DNA of 29,157 nucleotides from CAG-390 sp003523225 (GTDB taxonomy: Bacteria; Bacillota; Clostridia; Oscillospirales; CAG-272), in NCBI GenBank assembly GCA_902461815.1, contig CABPZE010000024.1, positions 1-29,157 of the forward strand, written 5' to 3'. The stretch's first letter is position 1; each line of letters starts with the position of its first letter. Below the pieces are notes generated by a model that was given only the letters and a program-made list of their open reading frames with translations, did no database searches and was not told the DNA's origin. The position numbers and the translations under genes were made by a program. Below, in pieces: positions 1 through 7,410 of the stretch.

Positions 1-2
1 AT

Positions 3-95
3 GAAAGCGTGACATCCATGCATTTTGTCCTTGTTTACAGAGGAGATAAGGCAACAGCCGACGAGTATATAAAGGTGCAGGACGATTGCGGGTGA
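3..95 (+). pseudogene. 3' end of an unidentified ORF, cut by the window start
   Basis: An open frame enters from the left edge and ends at TGA 93-95. It gives about 30 residues ending in GDKATADEYIKVQDDCG. I do not recognise the family. It overlaps, in another frame, the point at 82-97 where VirB4 homology begins, so it probably lies on the other side of a rearrangement joint. It may be the tail of a real upstream gene or a chance frame. Confidence 0.25.
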
Positions 96-102
96 AACGA
101 AT

Positions 103-1368
103 GTGGACACCGAGAACCGTCTAATCTGTTATGATATTCACGACCTCGGCAAGCAGCTCATGCCTATCGGTATGCTTGTAGTTCTCGATAATATCCTCAA
201 TCGTATTACGGCGAACAAAGCAAAAGGTCGTAAAACCTATATCTTCATTGACGAGATCTATCTGCTTTTCAAGCACGAATATTCTGCAAACTTCCTCTTT
301 ACCCTTTGGAAGCGTGTCCGTAAGTACGGAGCTTTCATCACGGGAATAACTCAAAATGTGGAAGACCTGTTGCAGAGCCACACCGCAAGAACCATGCTTG
401 CAAACTCCGAGCTTGTTGTCATGCTCAATCAGGCGGCAACCGACAGAGCAGAGCTGGCTGACCTCATGGGTATCTCCGATTTGCAAATGTCCTATATCAC
501 GGGTGTGGAAGCTGGGCACGGACTTGTGAAAATAGGCAGCGCTCTCGTTCCTTTCGTCAATAGAGTCCCGAAGGATACCATGCTTTTCAAACTTATCTCC
601 AACAACCACCCGGCAATCGTATCAAGAGAGGTGTTCCAGGCGGTTCAATCCGAGATGGCACGGCGCACAAGTAAGCATAAGATTTCTGATCTGAACATTA
701 CCGAACAGGCAAAATACAGCGGGAAGTATGCGCTTTCTGAAAAGTTGTACTGCGGTGACTGTGGTAGTGCATATAGACGCAGGGTTTGGGTGAGGAAAGA
801 TGGAAACAAGGTTGTATGGCGCTGCATCAGCAGACTTGAGCATGGAAGCCAGTATTGCCACAGTTCCATTACTGTTGAAGAACCCAAGTTGCATCAGGCA
901 ATCTGCAATGCTTTGAACCAAGTGGCAAGCGTTAAGGATAAAGCGTTTGATTTACTTTCTGCCAATCTGATGTATGCCGTCACGGGTGATAACAAAGTGC
1001 TTGATGCCTATTCGATAGAGCAGAGCATTGAACGAGTGAAGGCTGAAATGGATAACGCCGTCGAGAAGTGCGCGAAGACCGAAGGTGATGTGTCTCGCTT
1101 TCTTGATGGAATCTCTCAATTAAATCAGCAACTCATAGCTTTGAGAGAACAGCTTGAGATTGCAAAGAAGCAGAGTGCTGCGAGTGAAGCAGTCTGCGCA
1201 GATGTCGAGAGAATAAAAAAGATGCTATCTGATGATAGCCTCCGGTTCGATGAATATGATGATAAGTATGTCAGAGTTCTGATTGACTGCATTAAGGTAA
1301 ATACGGACTCAACGCTGACCGTGATTATCAAGGGCGGAGTTCCGATAACGGTGGATATTCCTACATAA
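103..1368 (+). CDS. Chimeric remnant: VirB4-like conjugation ATPase C-terminus joined in frame to serine recombinase C-terminus
   Basis: Two unrelated mobile-element proteins share one 421-aa frame. Residues 1-166 match the C-terminal part of VirB4/TraE-type ATPases of Gram-positive conjugative elements: NRLICYDIHDLGKQ, a Walker B-like YIFIDE (46-51), and GITQNVEDLL (81-90). The Walker A half is missing. From residue 167 (HPAIVSREVF) the sequence is the C-terminal half of a large serine recombinase, with a zinc ribbon (Cys217, Cys220, Cys241, Cys252) and a coiled-coil tail. Its catalytic N-terminal resolvase domain is absent. GTG 103 is the assigned start, but the same frame is VirB4-like from about base 94 and hits a stop at 70-72, so the left end is also truncated. 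Neither half should be active. It is a deletion fusion inside a decayed integrative conjugative element, or an assembly joint. Confidence 0.75.
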   Translation: MDTENRLICYDIHDLGKQLMPIGMLVVLDNILNRITANKAKGRKTYIFIDEIYLLFKHEYSANFLFTLWKRVRKYGAFITGITQNVEDLLQSHTARTMLANSELVVMLNQAATDRAELADLMGISDLQMSYITGVEAGHGLVKIGSALVPFVNRVPKDTMLFKLISNNHPAIVSREVFQAVQSEMARRTSKHKISDLNITEQAKYSGKYALSEKLYCGDCGSAYRRRVWVRKDGNKVVWRCISRLEHGSQYCHSSITVEEPKLHQAICNALNQVASVKDKAFDLLSANLMYAVTGDNKVLDAYSIEQSIERVKAEMDNAVEKCAKTEGDVSRFLDGISQLNQQLIALREQLEIAKKQSAASEAVCADVERIKKMLSDDSLRFDEYDDKYVRVLIDCIKVNTDSTLTVIIKGGVPITVDIPT

Positions 1369-1372
1369 GAAC

Positions 1373-1398
1373 AAGCTCCCACTTCGGGGGCTTTTCTT
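1373..1398 (+). terminator. Intrinsic terminator after the recombinase fragment
   Basis: An 8-bp stem (1373-1380 with 1386-1393, one G-T pair) with loop ACTTC is followed by TTCTT. It begins 5 bases after the stop codon and would end the mobile-element transcript. Confidence 0.75.
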
Positions 1399-1494
1399 AT
1401 GGAAAAACAACTGATTAAGGGTTTTTGAGAGCAAATAAAACTGGTCACTTTAGGTTTCTGAAAAATCCATTTCGTCAACTAAAGACAAACTTAC

Positions 1495-1539
1495 GAAATC
1501 CGAAACTAAGCCTATCGGCGATGGTTTCGGATTTCTTTT
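1495..1539 (+). terminator. Second strong hairpin terminator
   Basis: A perfect 12-bp stem, GAAATCCGAAAC (1495-1506) with GTTTCGGATTTC (1524-1535), encloses a 17-base loop and is followed by TTTTGCTTTT. No gene lies between it and the previous terminator. It may serve a transcript from a deleted part of the element, or mark its edge. Confidence 0.7.
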
Positions 1540-1650
1540 GCTTTTCGGAGACTTGCCATGATCCGTCACTGTGTGTGGCATCTTGCAAGATCACCACCGA
1601 TATGTCCTTTTGATATTGATGCCAATACTTAAATCGAAGGGATATATGAA

Positions 1651-1929
1651 ATGAAATGCTATACTGTAAGTAGAGTCGACAAACACCCTAAGATAAAGAA
1701 AACGACTGTGGCGCTCTTATAATATCGTCTTGGCAATGTCAATGCTCCGTACGAAAATAATACGATCTGGAGTATTACCTCCAAGCTGTTGGATCTGGAT
1801 CATTCAAATTCAGAGTATAATCCGCTGAAGGACGAGATAATATTAGCAAAACTCAAATTTTACGGAATGGAATGGTCTACTTACAGTATATCATTCCATT
1901 CCATATATATAAACGTGCTTTGCGGATAA
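1651..1929 (+). pseudogene. Degraded small ORF with one internal stop
   Basis: ATG 1651 opens a frame that continues to TAA 1927-1929 with a single in-frame TAA at 1720-1722. The pieces are MKCYTVSRVDKHPKIKKTTV (plus three residues) and about 68 residues starting YRLGNVNAPYENN. The composition after the stop looks protein-like (WSITSKLLDLDHS, then KDEIILAKLKFYG), which suggests a gene inactivated by a point mutation. No family is recognised. There is no convincing ribosome binding site immediately upstream. It could be chance. Confidence 0.35.
1864..1902. repeat. Inverted repeat, 11 bp
   Basis: GGAATGGAATG (1864-1874) is the exact reverse complement of CATTCCATTCC (1892-1902), with a 17-base spacer. 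It has no T-run, so it is not a typical terminator. It overlaps the end of the degraded ORF. Confidence 0.6.
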
Positions 1930-2100
1930 AAGTTTCGCAAATTTGCGTTCCGACGCAATTTTTTTGGAAGTCGAGGTGACGAATGTGATTGCAAAAAACA
2001 GCGGTTTAATGTTTGGGGACGTATTTTTACATGAATAAGGCAGATTCCACACGAATTTTTAATAAAAATCATAGTTATTGAAAAAAATCATAATTTACCC

Positions 2101-2129
2101 TTGACAGCACAGAGAAGTTATGGTAAAAT
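2101..2129 (+). promoter_or_regulatory. Consensus SigA-type promoter
   Basis: TTGACA (2101-2106), a 17-bp spacer and TAAAAT (2124-2129). The predicted start is near 2136, about 260 bases before the lipoprotein gene at 2395. No other gene is closer downstream. Confidence 0.75.
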
Positions 2130-2135
2130 GCCTTT

Positions 2136-2382
2136 GTAACGTAATGCAATAGGATGCGTTTTGTTATATTGGCTCAAGCGGTCAAAAATGCGCAAGCGCA
2201 CAGTTCTTACGTGTCGCGGCGCAAAATACACAGTGGGGAATAGCGTGAAAATAAAGAATGACTGAAATCAAAGTGCAGCTGTTTCACGCCCAAATAGCTC
2301 TCAAAATGGGGCTCGACCTATTTTGATCAGCTTTGAAAATACGAGCAATTTAATTAAATTTATTTGAGCCGCCCCGGGCGGC
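2136..2382 (+). promoter_or_regulatory. Long structured leader of the lipoprotein gene
   Basis: The roughly 250-base untranslated stretch holds several hairpins. TGCG-CAAG-CGCA lies at 2189-2200. GCGTGAAA (about 2243) can pair with TTTCACGC (2282-2289). A 10-bp stem at 2301-2326 pairs TCAAAAT-G-GG with CC-T-ATTTTGA. A GC-rich palindrome (GCCGCCCCGGGCGGC) ends just before the ribosome binding site. It matches no riboswitch class I know, so regulation by structure is an inference. Confidence 0.35.
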
Positions 2383-2394
2383 ATGGAGATTATT

Positions 2395-2928
2395 ATGAAA
2401 AAGCTGTTGGCTTTTGTGCTTGCTATTGTGTTAATGGTGATACTCCCCGCCTGCGGTGAGAGGGTTCAGGGGAATAGCAGTGTCTGCACCGACAGCACGA
2501 CGGAAACGTGCGACGCAACGACGAAATACCTCAGGATGGAGGACGCCGCCGAATGTGTTGTGCGCGCGGTCGTGGTTTCCACCGAAATGGCAACGCCCTT
2601 TGAGCAGACAGCTACGCTTGATGTGATAAAGGTCTATAAGGGGGAGACGGCGGACAGGATAAAGCTGTATCAGAGCTCGGATTCTCCGCTTGTCGAGACG
2701 GGCAAGGACTACATTGTGTTTGCCAATGCCATGTATCCTGACGACCCGGACAGTCAGACCTATTGCACGGTCGATATGTTCGACGGGCTTATGTTGGTGC
2801 TGAACAGTACGGGAAATATTCTGACGCCCGACGACAGAATAACGTTTTTGGAGCTTAGCTCACTGGCAAAAAATAACGCGATCTCCGTCGCCGGTTATGC
2901 GCATGAGATCTCCGCCGCCGGCGACTGA
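2395..2928 (+). CDS. Small lipoprotein with a possible NTR/OB-like domain
   Basis: This is a 177-aa exported lipoprotein. I start it at ATG 2395 rather than ATG 2383 because GGAG (2385-2388) sits 6 bases before 2395, and the product then begins MKKLLAFVLAIVLMVILPAC, a clean lipoprotein signal with lipobox LPAC. After a Thr/Ser-rich linker the body contains CVVRAVVVSTEM, ATLDVIKVYKGE, IKLYQSSDSPLVETGKDYIV. This alternating beta pattern resembles small extracytoplasmic NTR/OB-like modules of Firmicute lipoproteins, but I cannot assign a function. It is monocistronic: its own promoter at 2101 and a very strong terminator at 2950. It is probably anchored on the outer face of the membrane. Confidence 0.85.
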   Translation: MKKLLAFVLAIVLMVILPACGERVQGNSSVCTDSTTETCDATTKYLRMEDAAECVVRAVVVSTEMATPFEQTATLDVIKVYKGETADRIKLYQSSDSPLVETGKDYIVFANAMYPDDPDSQTYCTVDMFDGLMLVLNSTGNILTPDDRITFLELSSLAKNNAISVAGYAHEISAAGD

Positions 2929-2949
2929 GCTGAATTTCCTATTATATAA

Positions 2950-2992
2950 CCGGGGCTGACGCGTTATGGCGCGTCAGCCCCGGTGGTCTTTA
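2950..2992 (+). terminator. Strong intrinsic terminator
   Basis: A perfect 14-bp stem, CCGGGGCTGACGCG (2950-2963) with its complement (2970-2983), has loop TTATGG and is followed by TGGTCTTTATTT. It closes the lipoprotein transcript. Confidence 0.9.
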
Positions 2993-3088
2993 TTTGTGCG
3001 CGTCAGCTCCCGGCTTCTGAATTTTTTCTTTTGCGGGGTGGCTTTTTGCGCTTTTTTATGATATACTGTGTCTGGTAAACGGCGCGTG

Positions 3089-3198
3089 CGGCGCAAAAGG
3101 CAAATTGCAACCGCCGGTTGACAGATTTCAAGCCGCCGTTTGGTGGTATTGCGGCGCAAAAAAGGATATAATCATACCGTTCTACGGCGCAAAGCCGT
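3089..3198 (+). promoter_or_regulatory. Upstream region of the XRE gene: -10 box, repeated CGGCGCAAA, small palindrome
   Basis: TATAAT lies at 3167-3172, with no good -35 at 17 bp (TGGTAT 3144-3149 is weak). CGGCGCAAA occurs at 3089-3097, 3152-3160 and 3185-3193. The last is part of a hairpin, TACGGC-GCAAA-GCCGTA (about 3183-3199). A fourth copy is at 2217-2225. The repeats flanking the -10 could be operators for the XRE protein encoded next, but this is unproven. Confidence 0.4.
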
Positions 3199-3225
3199 AC
3201 GTAATTTCAAACGGAGGACAACAAA

Positions 3226-4206
3226 ATGATATTGGCTGATAAGATAATCAGACTCAGAAAAAAGAACGGCTGGTCGCAGGAGGAGCTTGCGGAAAAAATG
3301 AACGTGTCGCGACAGGCGGTTTCAAAGTGGGAGAGTGCGCAGACGGTTCCGGATCTTGAAAAGATACTTCAGCTTAGCGGGCTTTTCGGTGTTACCACCG
3401 ACTATCTGCTTAAGGATGAGCTTGAGAGCGAGGAGTATACCGACAGTGCGGCAGAATCCGGCGTAAAGCGCGTCACACTTGCCGAGGCAAACGAATTTAT
3501 TGATTGGAGAAGATCCGCCGCTGTAAGGATCGCCGTCGCGGTGTTCCTTTGCATTGCGTCCGTGATCCCGCTTCTGCTCTTGGCAGCCGCGTCGGAGGCA
3601 AATATGCTTGGAATGACCGCGGAGTTTGCCGGAGCCGTCGGAATGGTGATCTTTTTGGTTACGGTCACGGTAGCGGTTGTGATTTTTGTTTACTGCGGCT
3701 TCAGAAACGCTCCTTACGCATATCTTGACAAAGAAGTATTTGAGACCGAATACGGCGTAAAGGGAATGGTCAGGGAAAAGCAGAAGGCGTACCGCAACGC
3801 ATATGTCAGAAGCAATATGATCGGCGTTGGCATTTGCGTGCTGTCTCCGGTGGCTCTGTTTGTCGGAGCGTTTTCCGGGGACGAATTCTTTACCGTACTT
3901 ATGCTGACGGTTACGCTCCTTGCGGTTGGCGTTGGTGTGATCTTCTTTATAACCGCGGGCGTGCGTTGGGCAAGTATGCAGAAGCTGCTTCGTGAAGGGG
4001 ATTTTTCCGACCGCGAAAAAAAGAGAAGTGGGCTTAAGGAGTCGGTGGGGACGATATACTGGCTTCTTGCTGTGGCAATTTATCTTGGCTGGAGCTTTGC
4101 CACGGACAACTGGACGATAAGCTGGATCGTGTGGCCGATAGCGGGAGTTTTGTTTGCGGCAGTAATGCAGATATGCAGTCTCTGGGCGGAAAGAGAGGAC
4201 AAATAA
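3226..4206 (+). CDS. XRE-family transcriptional regulator with six membrane helices
   Basis: This is a membrane-tethered DNA-binding protein of 326 aa. Residues 5-62 form a classic HTH_3/XRE domain (WSQEELAEKMNVSRQAVSKWE, then VPDLEKILQLSGLFGVTTDYLL). The rest has about six hydrophobic spans near 99-122, 135-158, 198-216, 222-243, 275-291 and 297-317, with a charged cytosolic stretch at 160-195. The ribosome binding site GGAGG (3213-3217) is 8 bases before ATG 3226. This architecture is common in Clostridia. It is thought to sense membrane or antibiotic stress, but the ligand is unknown. It lies alone on the plus strand, and its stop codon is 3 bases from the stop of the convergent ECF S-component gene. 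Confidence 0.9.
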   Translation: MILADKIIRLRKKNGWSQEELAEKMNVSRQAVSKWESAQTVPDLEKILQLSGLFGVTTDYLLKDELESEEYTDSAAESGVKRVTLAEANEFIDWRRSAAVRIAVAVFLCIASVIPLLLLAAASEANMLGMTAEFAGAVGMVIFLVTVTVAVVIFVYCGFRNAPYAYLDKEVFETEYGVKGMVREKQKAYRNAYVRSNMIGVGICVLSPVALFVGAFSGDEFFTVLMLTVTLLAVGVGVIFFITAGVRWASMQKLLREGDFSDREKKRSGLKESVGTIYWLLAVAIYLGWSFATDNWTISWIVWPIAGVLFAAVMQICSLWAEREDK

Positions 4207-4209
4207 GGC

Positions 4210-4896
4210 TTATATTCCGTATTTGATTTTTATCCTTTCGATCTTTTCGCGGTAAGTGTCGGCAAAAAGGGCAAGAAAAATTATATTTGACGCCGCGTAA
4301 AGCAGGGTGTGCGGCAGTGCGGATGCGATTGCCGAAAGATAAAGTGTAAGGCTCAGACCTTCGTTGTACCACAGCACCGTCCAGATATCCATTATAAAGG
4401 AAAAAGCCGCGCCGGCGAGCACGCCCCATGTGAGCAGTGCCGCGCGGCTTTTTTTAAGCGGCGCGGCAAAAAAGCCGGAAAAAAGCCCGATTGCTCCCCA
4501 CGCAAGCATCTGAAACGGCGTCCAAGGTCCCTGACCGAAATAAAAGTTGGATATTACCGCTGACATTGAGCCGACAAGAAACCCCGCTTCTCCGCCAAGG
4601 TGGATCCCGGTCAGCACCGTAAGCGCCGTTATCGGCTTGAAAAACGGAATGAATCTCCCGGCGACGGACAAAGCCACTGTGACCGACACGAGCACCAGCC
4701 GTCGCGTGCCGGTCTTTTTTTCCTCAAATCCGGTCATGAAGAAGAGCAGCGATAAAAGCGTAACGGCAAGTGAGACAAAAGCGTGCTTGTCTGTGTCGAT
4801 CAGCAGTGCTCCGGCGGCGACAGCCGAGGGGATAAGAAGAAATGGAAGAATTATCTTCAGCGTCCGGCGCAGCGCCGCGCTTTTTATTACCCTCAT
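4210..4896 (-). CDS. cbrT: ECF transporter S component, CbrT-like (cobalamin/cobinamide specificity)
   Basis: This is the substrate-binding membrane subunit of an energy-coupling factor transporter, 228 aa with about six membrane helices. Residues 64-142 carry the block typical of CbrT-type S components: TRRLVLVSVTVALSVAGRFI, FFKPITAL, GGEAGFLVGSMSAVISNF and YFGQGPWTPFQMLAWG (119-134). The family member CbrT of Lactobacillus delbrueckii takes up B12 and cobinamide. The cobalamin riboswitch at the head of this operon supports the same substrate. The ATG is 2 bases after the EcfA stop, so translation is probably coupled. It is the last gene of the operon. No terminator separates it from the convergent XRE gene. 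Confidence 0.88.
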   Translation of the reverse strand: MRVIKSAALRRTLKIILPFLLIPSAVAAGALLIDTDKHAFVSLAVTLLSLLFFMTGFEEKKTGTRRLVLVSVTVALSVAGRFIPFFKPITALTVLTGIHLGGEAGFLVGSMSAVISNFYFGQGPWTPFQMLAWGAIGLFSGFFAAPLKKSRAALLTWGVLAGAAFSFIMDIWTVLWYNEGLSLTLYLSAIASALPHTLLYAASNIIFLALFADTYREKIERIKIKYGI

Positions 4897-4898
4897 TC

Positions 4899-6524
4899 TC
4901 AGCCTCCCTTTTTGCCGTTGGCAAGGCAGATACGCGCGGCGTCGTCAACCGTGGCGACAAGGTCGTAATATCCGCGGCATATGCGGTTGGCGGCGGTGGT
5001 GTAAAAGCTGTTGCCGGAGAAAAAACGGCGCGGCACGTCGTCGGCGACGATCTCTCCCCGGAAAAACAGCGCGCATCGGTCAGAAATTTCGGCGGCAAGC
5101 TCGGCGTCGTGCGTTACAAGCACCACCGTCATTCCGCCGTCCCGCAGCTTGCGCAGAACGCTGACAAATTCCGCTTTTGCTCCGGCGTCAAGCCCGCGAG
5201 TCGGCTCGTCAAGCAGTAAAAGACGTGGGCGGGCGGCAAGCGCTTTGGCAAGCGCCAAAAGCTGCTGCTGACCTCCCGAAAGATCGTATGGGTGGCGATC
5301 CATAAGGCGGTTAAGATCCTGAGTCAGCACTCCTTCCGTGACATTTGCATCCGCAAGCTCCGCCCTTACGGTGCTTTTGAGAAATACAGTCTGAACATCC
5401 TGCGGCAGCAGTGTCAGAAGTCCCGCACGGGCAAATTCCCGGTCGGTCACCTTTTTTCCGAAGACGCGGATATTCCCGGCGTAGGGCTTTATAAGTCCTG
5501 CGGCGGCGGCGAGAGCGGTGGACTTGCCCGAACCGTTTCCGCCGAGAAGGCAGAATATTTCATTTTCATATACCTTCAGCTCAAGCCCGCGCAGTACGTC
5601 CTCCTGCTCGCGCGAATATCTGAAATATACACCGGAAAATTCAAGGGCGACATTTTTGCTGTGTACATATTCCTCCGGCGGAAGTGTGCGGACGGAGCTT
5701 CCGAAGTTATGCTCGATAAGGTCGCGTCCTTCCCTCACCGTCAGCGGACACTCGCAGTCCGCTCCGAGCCTTGAGTACAGTCTCGCCGCCGCAGGCAACG
5801 CTCCGGCAAGAGAGGGGATATTTTTTATTTTTCCGACAGCCTTGCGTGTTTCACCGTACTCAGCCACGCGCCCGTCCTCAAGCGCAAGCACGCGGTTTGC
5901 CACGGGAAGCACGTCCTCAAGGCAGTGTGATATCATTATGACGGTCAGCGACAGCTCGCGGTTGAGCCGCTCAACGGCATTTATAAAGTCCCCGGCGGCG
6001 ATGGGGTCAAGGCGGGCGGTCGGCTCGTCAAGCAAAAGCAGCTCCGGCTGCATGACCATCACCGAGGCAAGGGAGAGAAGCTGCTTCTGACCGCCGGAAA
6101 GTTCGTCCGTGCTTTTATCAAACCACTCCTCGATCCCGAAAAAGCAGGCGGTCTCCGCCACCCGCCGCCGTATGACTCCGGTGGGAAGTCCGAGGTTTTC
6201 AAGCCCGAATGCCAGCTCGTGCCACACGCGGTCGGTGACTATCTGTTCCTCGGGGCGCTGAGCCACATATCCTATCTTCTGCGCAGCTTTGCGGTCGTCA
6301 AGCTCGCAGAGCGGTTTGCCGCAGAACAAAATTTCGCCCTCGGCTTTTCCACGCGGGGCAAGCTCGCGCTTGATGAGTCGCAAAAGGGTGGATTTACCGC
6401 TTCCGGTCGCTCCGCAGACCGCTAAAAAATCGCCCCGCTCCACCGAAAAGCTAACCCCCGAGATCGCCGCGGAGTCGGAACCGGCATATCTGAAGCTCAT
6501 ATCTTTGATTGCAAGCAATTCCAT
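4899..6524 (-). CDS. ecfA: ECF transporter ATPase, two fused EcfA domains
   Basis: This cytosolic motor of the ECF transporter has both ATPase halves in one 541-aa chain. The first domain has Walker A GATGSGKST (38-46), signature LSGGQ (142-146), Walker B LLLLDEP (163-169) and H-loop His200. The second has Walker A GGNGSGKST (328-336), signature LSGGQ (415-419), Walker B LLLLDEP (435-441) and a VTHD H-loop. All catalytic motifs look intact. Most ECF modules use separate EcfA1 and EcfA2 genes; fused forms are known in dedicated (group I-like) operons. The start is ATG 6524 with GGAG 8 bases upstream, inside the end of ecfT (28-base overlap). Confidence 0.93.
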   Translation of the reverse strand: MELLAIKDMSFRYAGSDSAAISGVSFSVERGDFLAVCGATGSGKSTLLRLIKRELAPRGKAEGEILFCGKPLCELDDRKAAQKIGYVAQRPEEQIVTDRVWHELAFGLENLGLPTGVIRRRVAETACFFGIEEWFDKSTDELSGGQKQLLSLASVMVMQPELLLLDEPTARLDPIAAGDFINAVERLNRELSLTVIMISHCLEDVLPVANRVLALEDGRVAEYGETRKAVGKIKNIPSLAGALPAAARLYSRLGADCECPLTVREGRDLIEHNFGSSVRTLPPEEYVHSKNVALEFSGVYFRYSREQEDVLRGLELKVYENEIFCLLGGNGSGKSTALAAAAGLIKPYAGNIRVFGKKVTDREFARAGLLTLLPQDVQTVFLKSTVRAELADANVTEGVLTQDLNRLMDRHPYDLSGGQQQLLALAKALAARPRLLLLDEPTRGLDAGAKAEFVSVLRKLRDGGMTVVLVTHDAELAAEISDRCALFFRGEIVADDVPRRFFSGNSFYTTAANRICRGYYDLVATVDDAARICLANGKKGG

Positions 6525-7375
6525 CGCGTTTTCTCCGTAATATCAAGAATTGAGGGCATAAAGGCAAGCGCGCCGAAGCAGACATACACCGCAAGCGCGG
6601 CGGGGGATGTGGTTATTGCGCCGAGCGCGGGATAAAAGACGAAATCAAGCGTTCCGAGGGCTTCTCCGGAGATCACAGGAGCCGAAAGCAACAGGGAGGC
6701 GGCAAGCAGGAGCGCGTCACCGCTCCGGAAGCGGTAGACCGAAAAATGTGTGCGCCGTCCGACGTCATAGCCCCGCGCGGACATACTGTCCGCAGTGACG
6801 ATCCCATCCTCAAGCGTCCATGTAAGCATTATTGAGAACACTGCAAGCCCTGAACGGAGTCGGTCGGGGATGCTGTCCCCCCGGTCAAGTCCCATGCCCT
6901 TGCGTGCTTGGCGCACCTCGCGCGTCCGGCGGGCAAAAAGCGGAATATACCGCAGTGCCATCGAAAGGATCAGTGCCGCCTTGGGGGATAGCGCGCCGAA
7001 AAGATAAAGCAGCCGGTCGCTCGTCATGATGTCCGAAAAGGATCTGAACCAATAGAGCGCCGACACAAGCATCGTTCCGGTGACGGCGCCGTATATCAGC
7101 GCTTCAAGCGTTACCGGGTTGTCGTTAAGCACGAACAGAACCGTTACTCCGTTGTGTGAGACAAGCGGATTTATCAGAGCGGAGGCGGCAAACAGGAAAA
7201 TTGAAAACAGATGAGTTTTTGCTTCCGCCTTTTTTGCGCGTAGCAGGAACAGAAGCACAGAACCTGCAAGGGAGAGGAGTGCGATCACGGGGTCGCGGCA
7301 GAACATGGTGATCCCCGCCGCGGCGGCAAAATAAAAGAACAAAGCAATAGGATTATGATCCGCAAAGGCTCTCAT
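6497..7375 (-). CDS. ecfT: ECF transporter T component (EcfT)
   Basis: This membrane scaffold couples the ATPases to the S component; 292 aa. I start it at ATG 7375 because AAAGGAGTG lies just upstream and the product begins MRAFADHNPIALFFYF. An upstream start at 7450 would overlap the previous gene. It has several hydrophobic spans, then a cytosolic helical section with the two coupling motifs: ARKG at 157-160 (LSMALRYIPLFARRTREVRQ precedes it) and ARG at 200-202 (ADSMSARGYDVG). These insert into the EcfA grooves in characterised ECF complexes. It lies 35 bases after the toroid gene and overlaps ecfA by 28 bases. Confidence 0.92.
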   Translation of the reverse strand: MRAFADHNPIALFFYFAAAAGITMFCRDPVIALLSLAGSVLLFLLRAKKAEAKTHLFSIFLFAASALINPLVSHNGVTVLFVLNDNPVTLEALIYGAVTGTMLVSALYWFRSFSDIMTSDRLLYLFGALSPKAALILSMALRYIPLFARRTREVRQARKGMGLDRGDSIPDRLRSGLAVFSIMLTWTLEDGIVTADSMSARGYDVGRRTHFSVYRFRSGDALLLAASLLLSAPVISGEALGTLDFVFYPALGAITTSPAALAVYVCFGALAFMPSILDITEKTRWNCLQSKI

Positions 7376-7410
7376 GCCGCGCACTCCTTTCCTTAATATA
7401 ATATATAATA

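Larger units (their letters stand above)
1399..2100. other. Gene-poor, AT-rich stretch beyond the recombinase fragment
   Basis: Apart from the terminator at 1495, the degraded ORF at 1651 and a hairpin at 1864, I see no supportable gene. Short frames such as one at 1425-1613 have no recognisable protein and cross the terminator. Large serine recombinase genes usually sit at one end of their element, so an attachment-site remnant could lie here. I could not identify core repeats because only one end is in view. The 12-bp palindrome ATCTTGCAAGAT at 1580-1591 is the only other structured sequence noticed. Confidence 0.5.

Noticed and set aside
1425..1613. 62-aa plus-strand frame after the recombinase
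   Set aside because: It runs through a strong terminator hairpin and has no protein-like motif.
2974..3159. 61-aa minus-strand frame in the intergenic space
   Set aside because: It begins inside a terminator stem, has no ribosome binding site and has low-complexity basic composition.
3118..3172. TTGACA paired with TATAAT upstream of the XRE gene
   Set aside because: The spacing is 43 bp, too long for one promoter. Only the -10 is retained as a candidate.
4547..5164. 205-aa plus-strand frame opposite the S component and EcfA
   Set aside because: It is antisense to well-supported ECF genes, is rich in Arg/Ser/Pro and has no recognisable domain. It is a shadow of GC-rich codon use.
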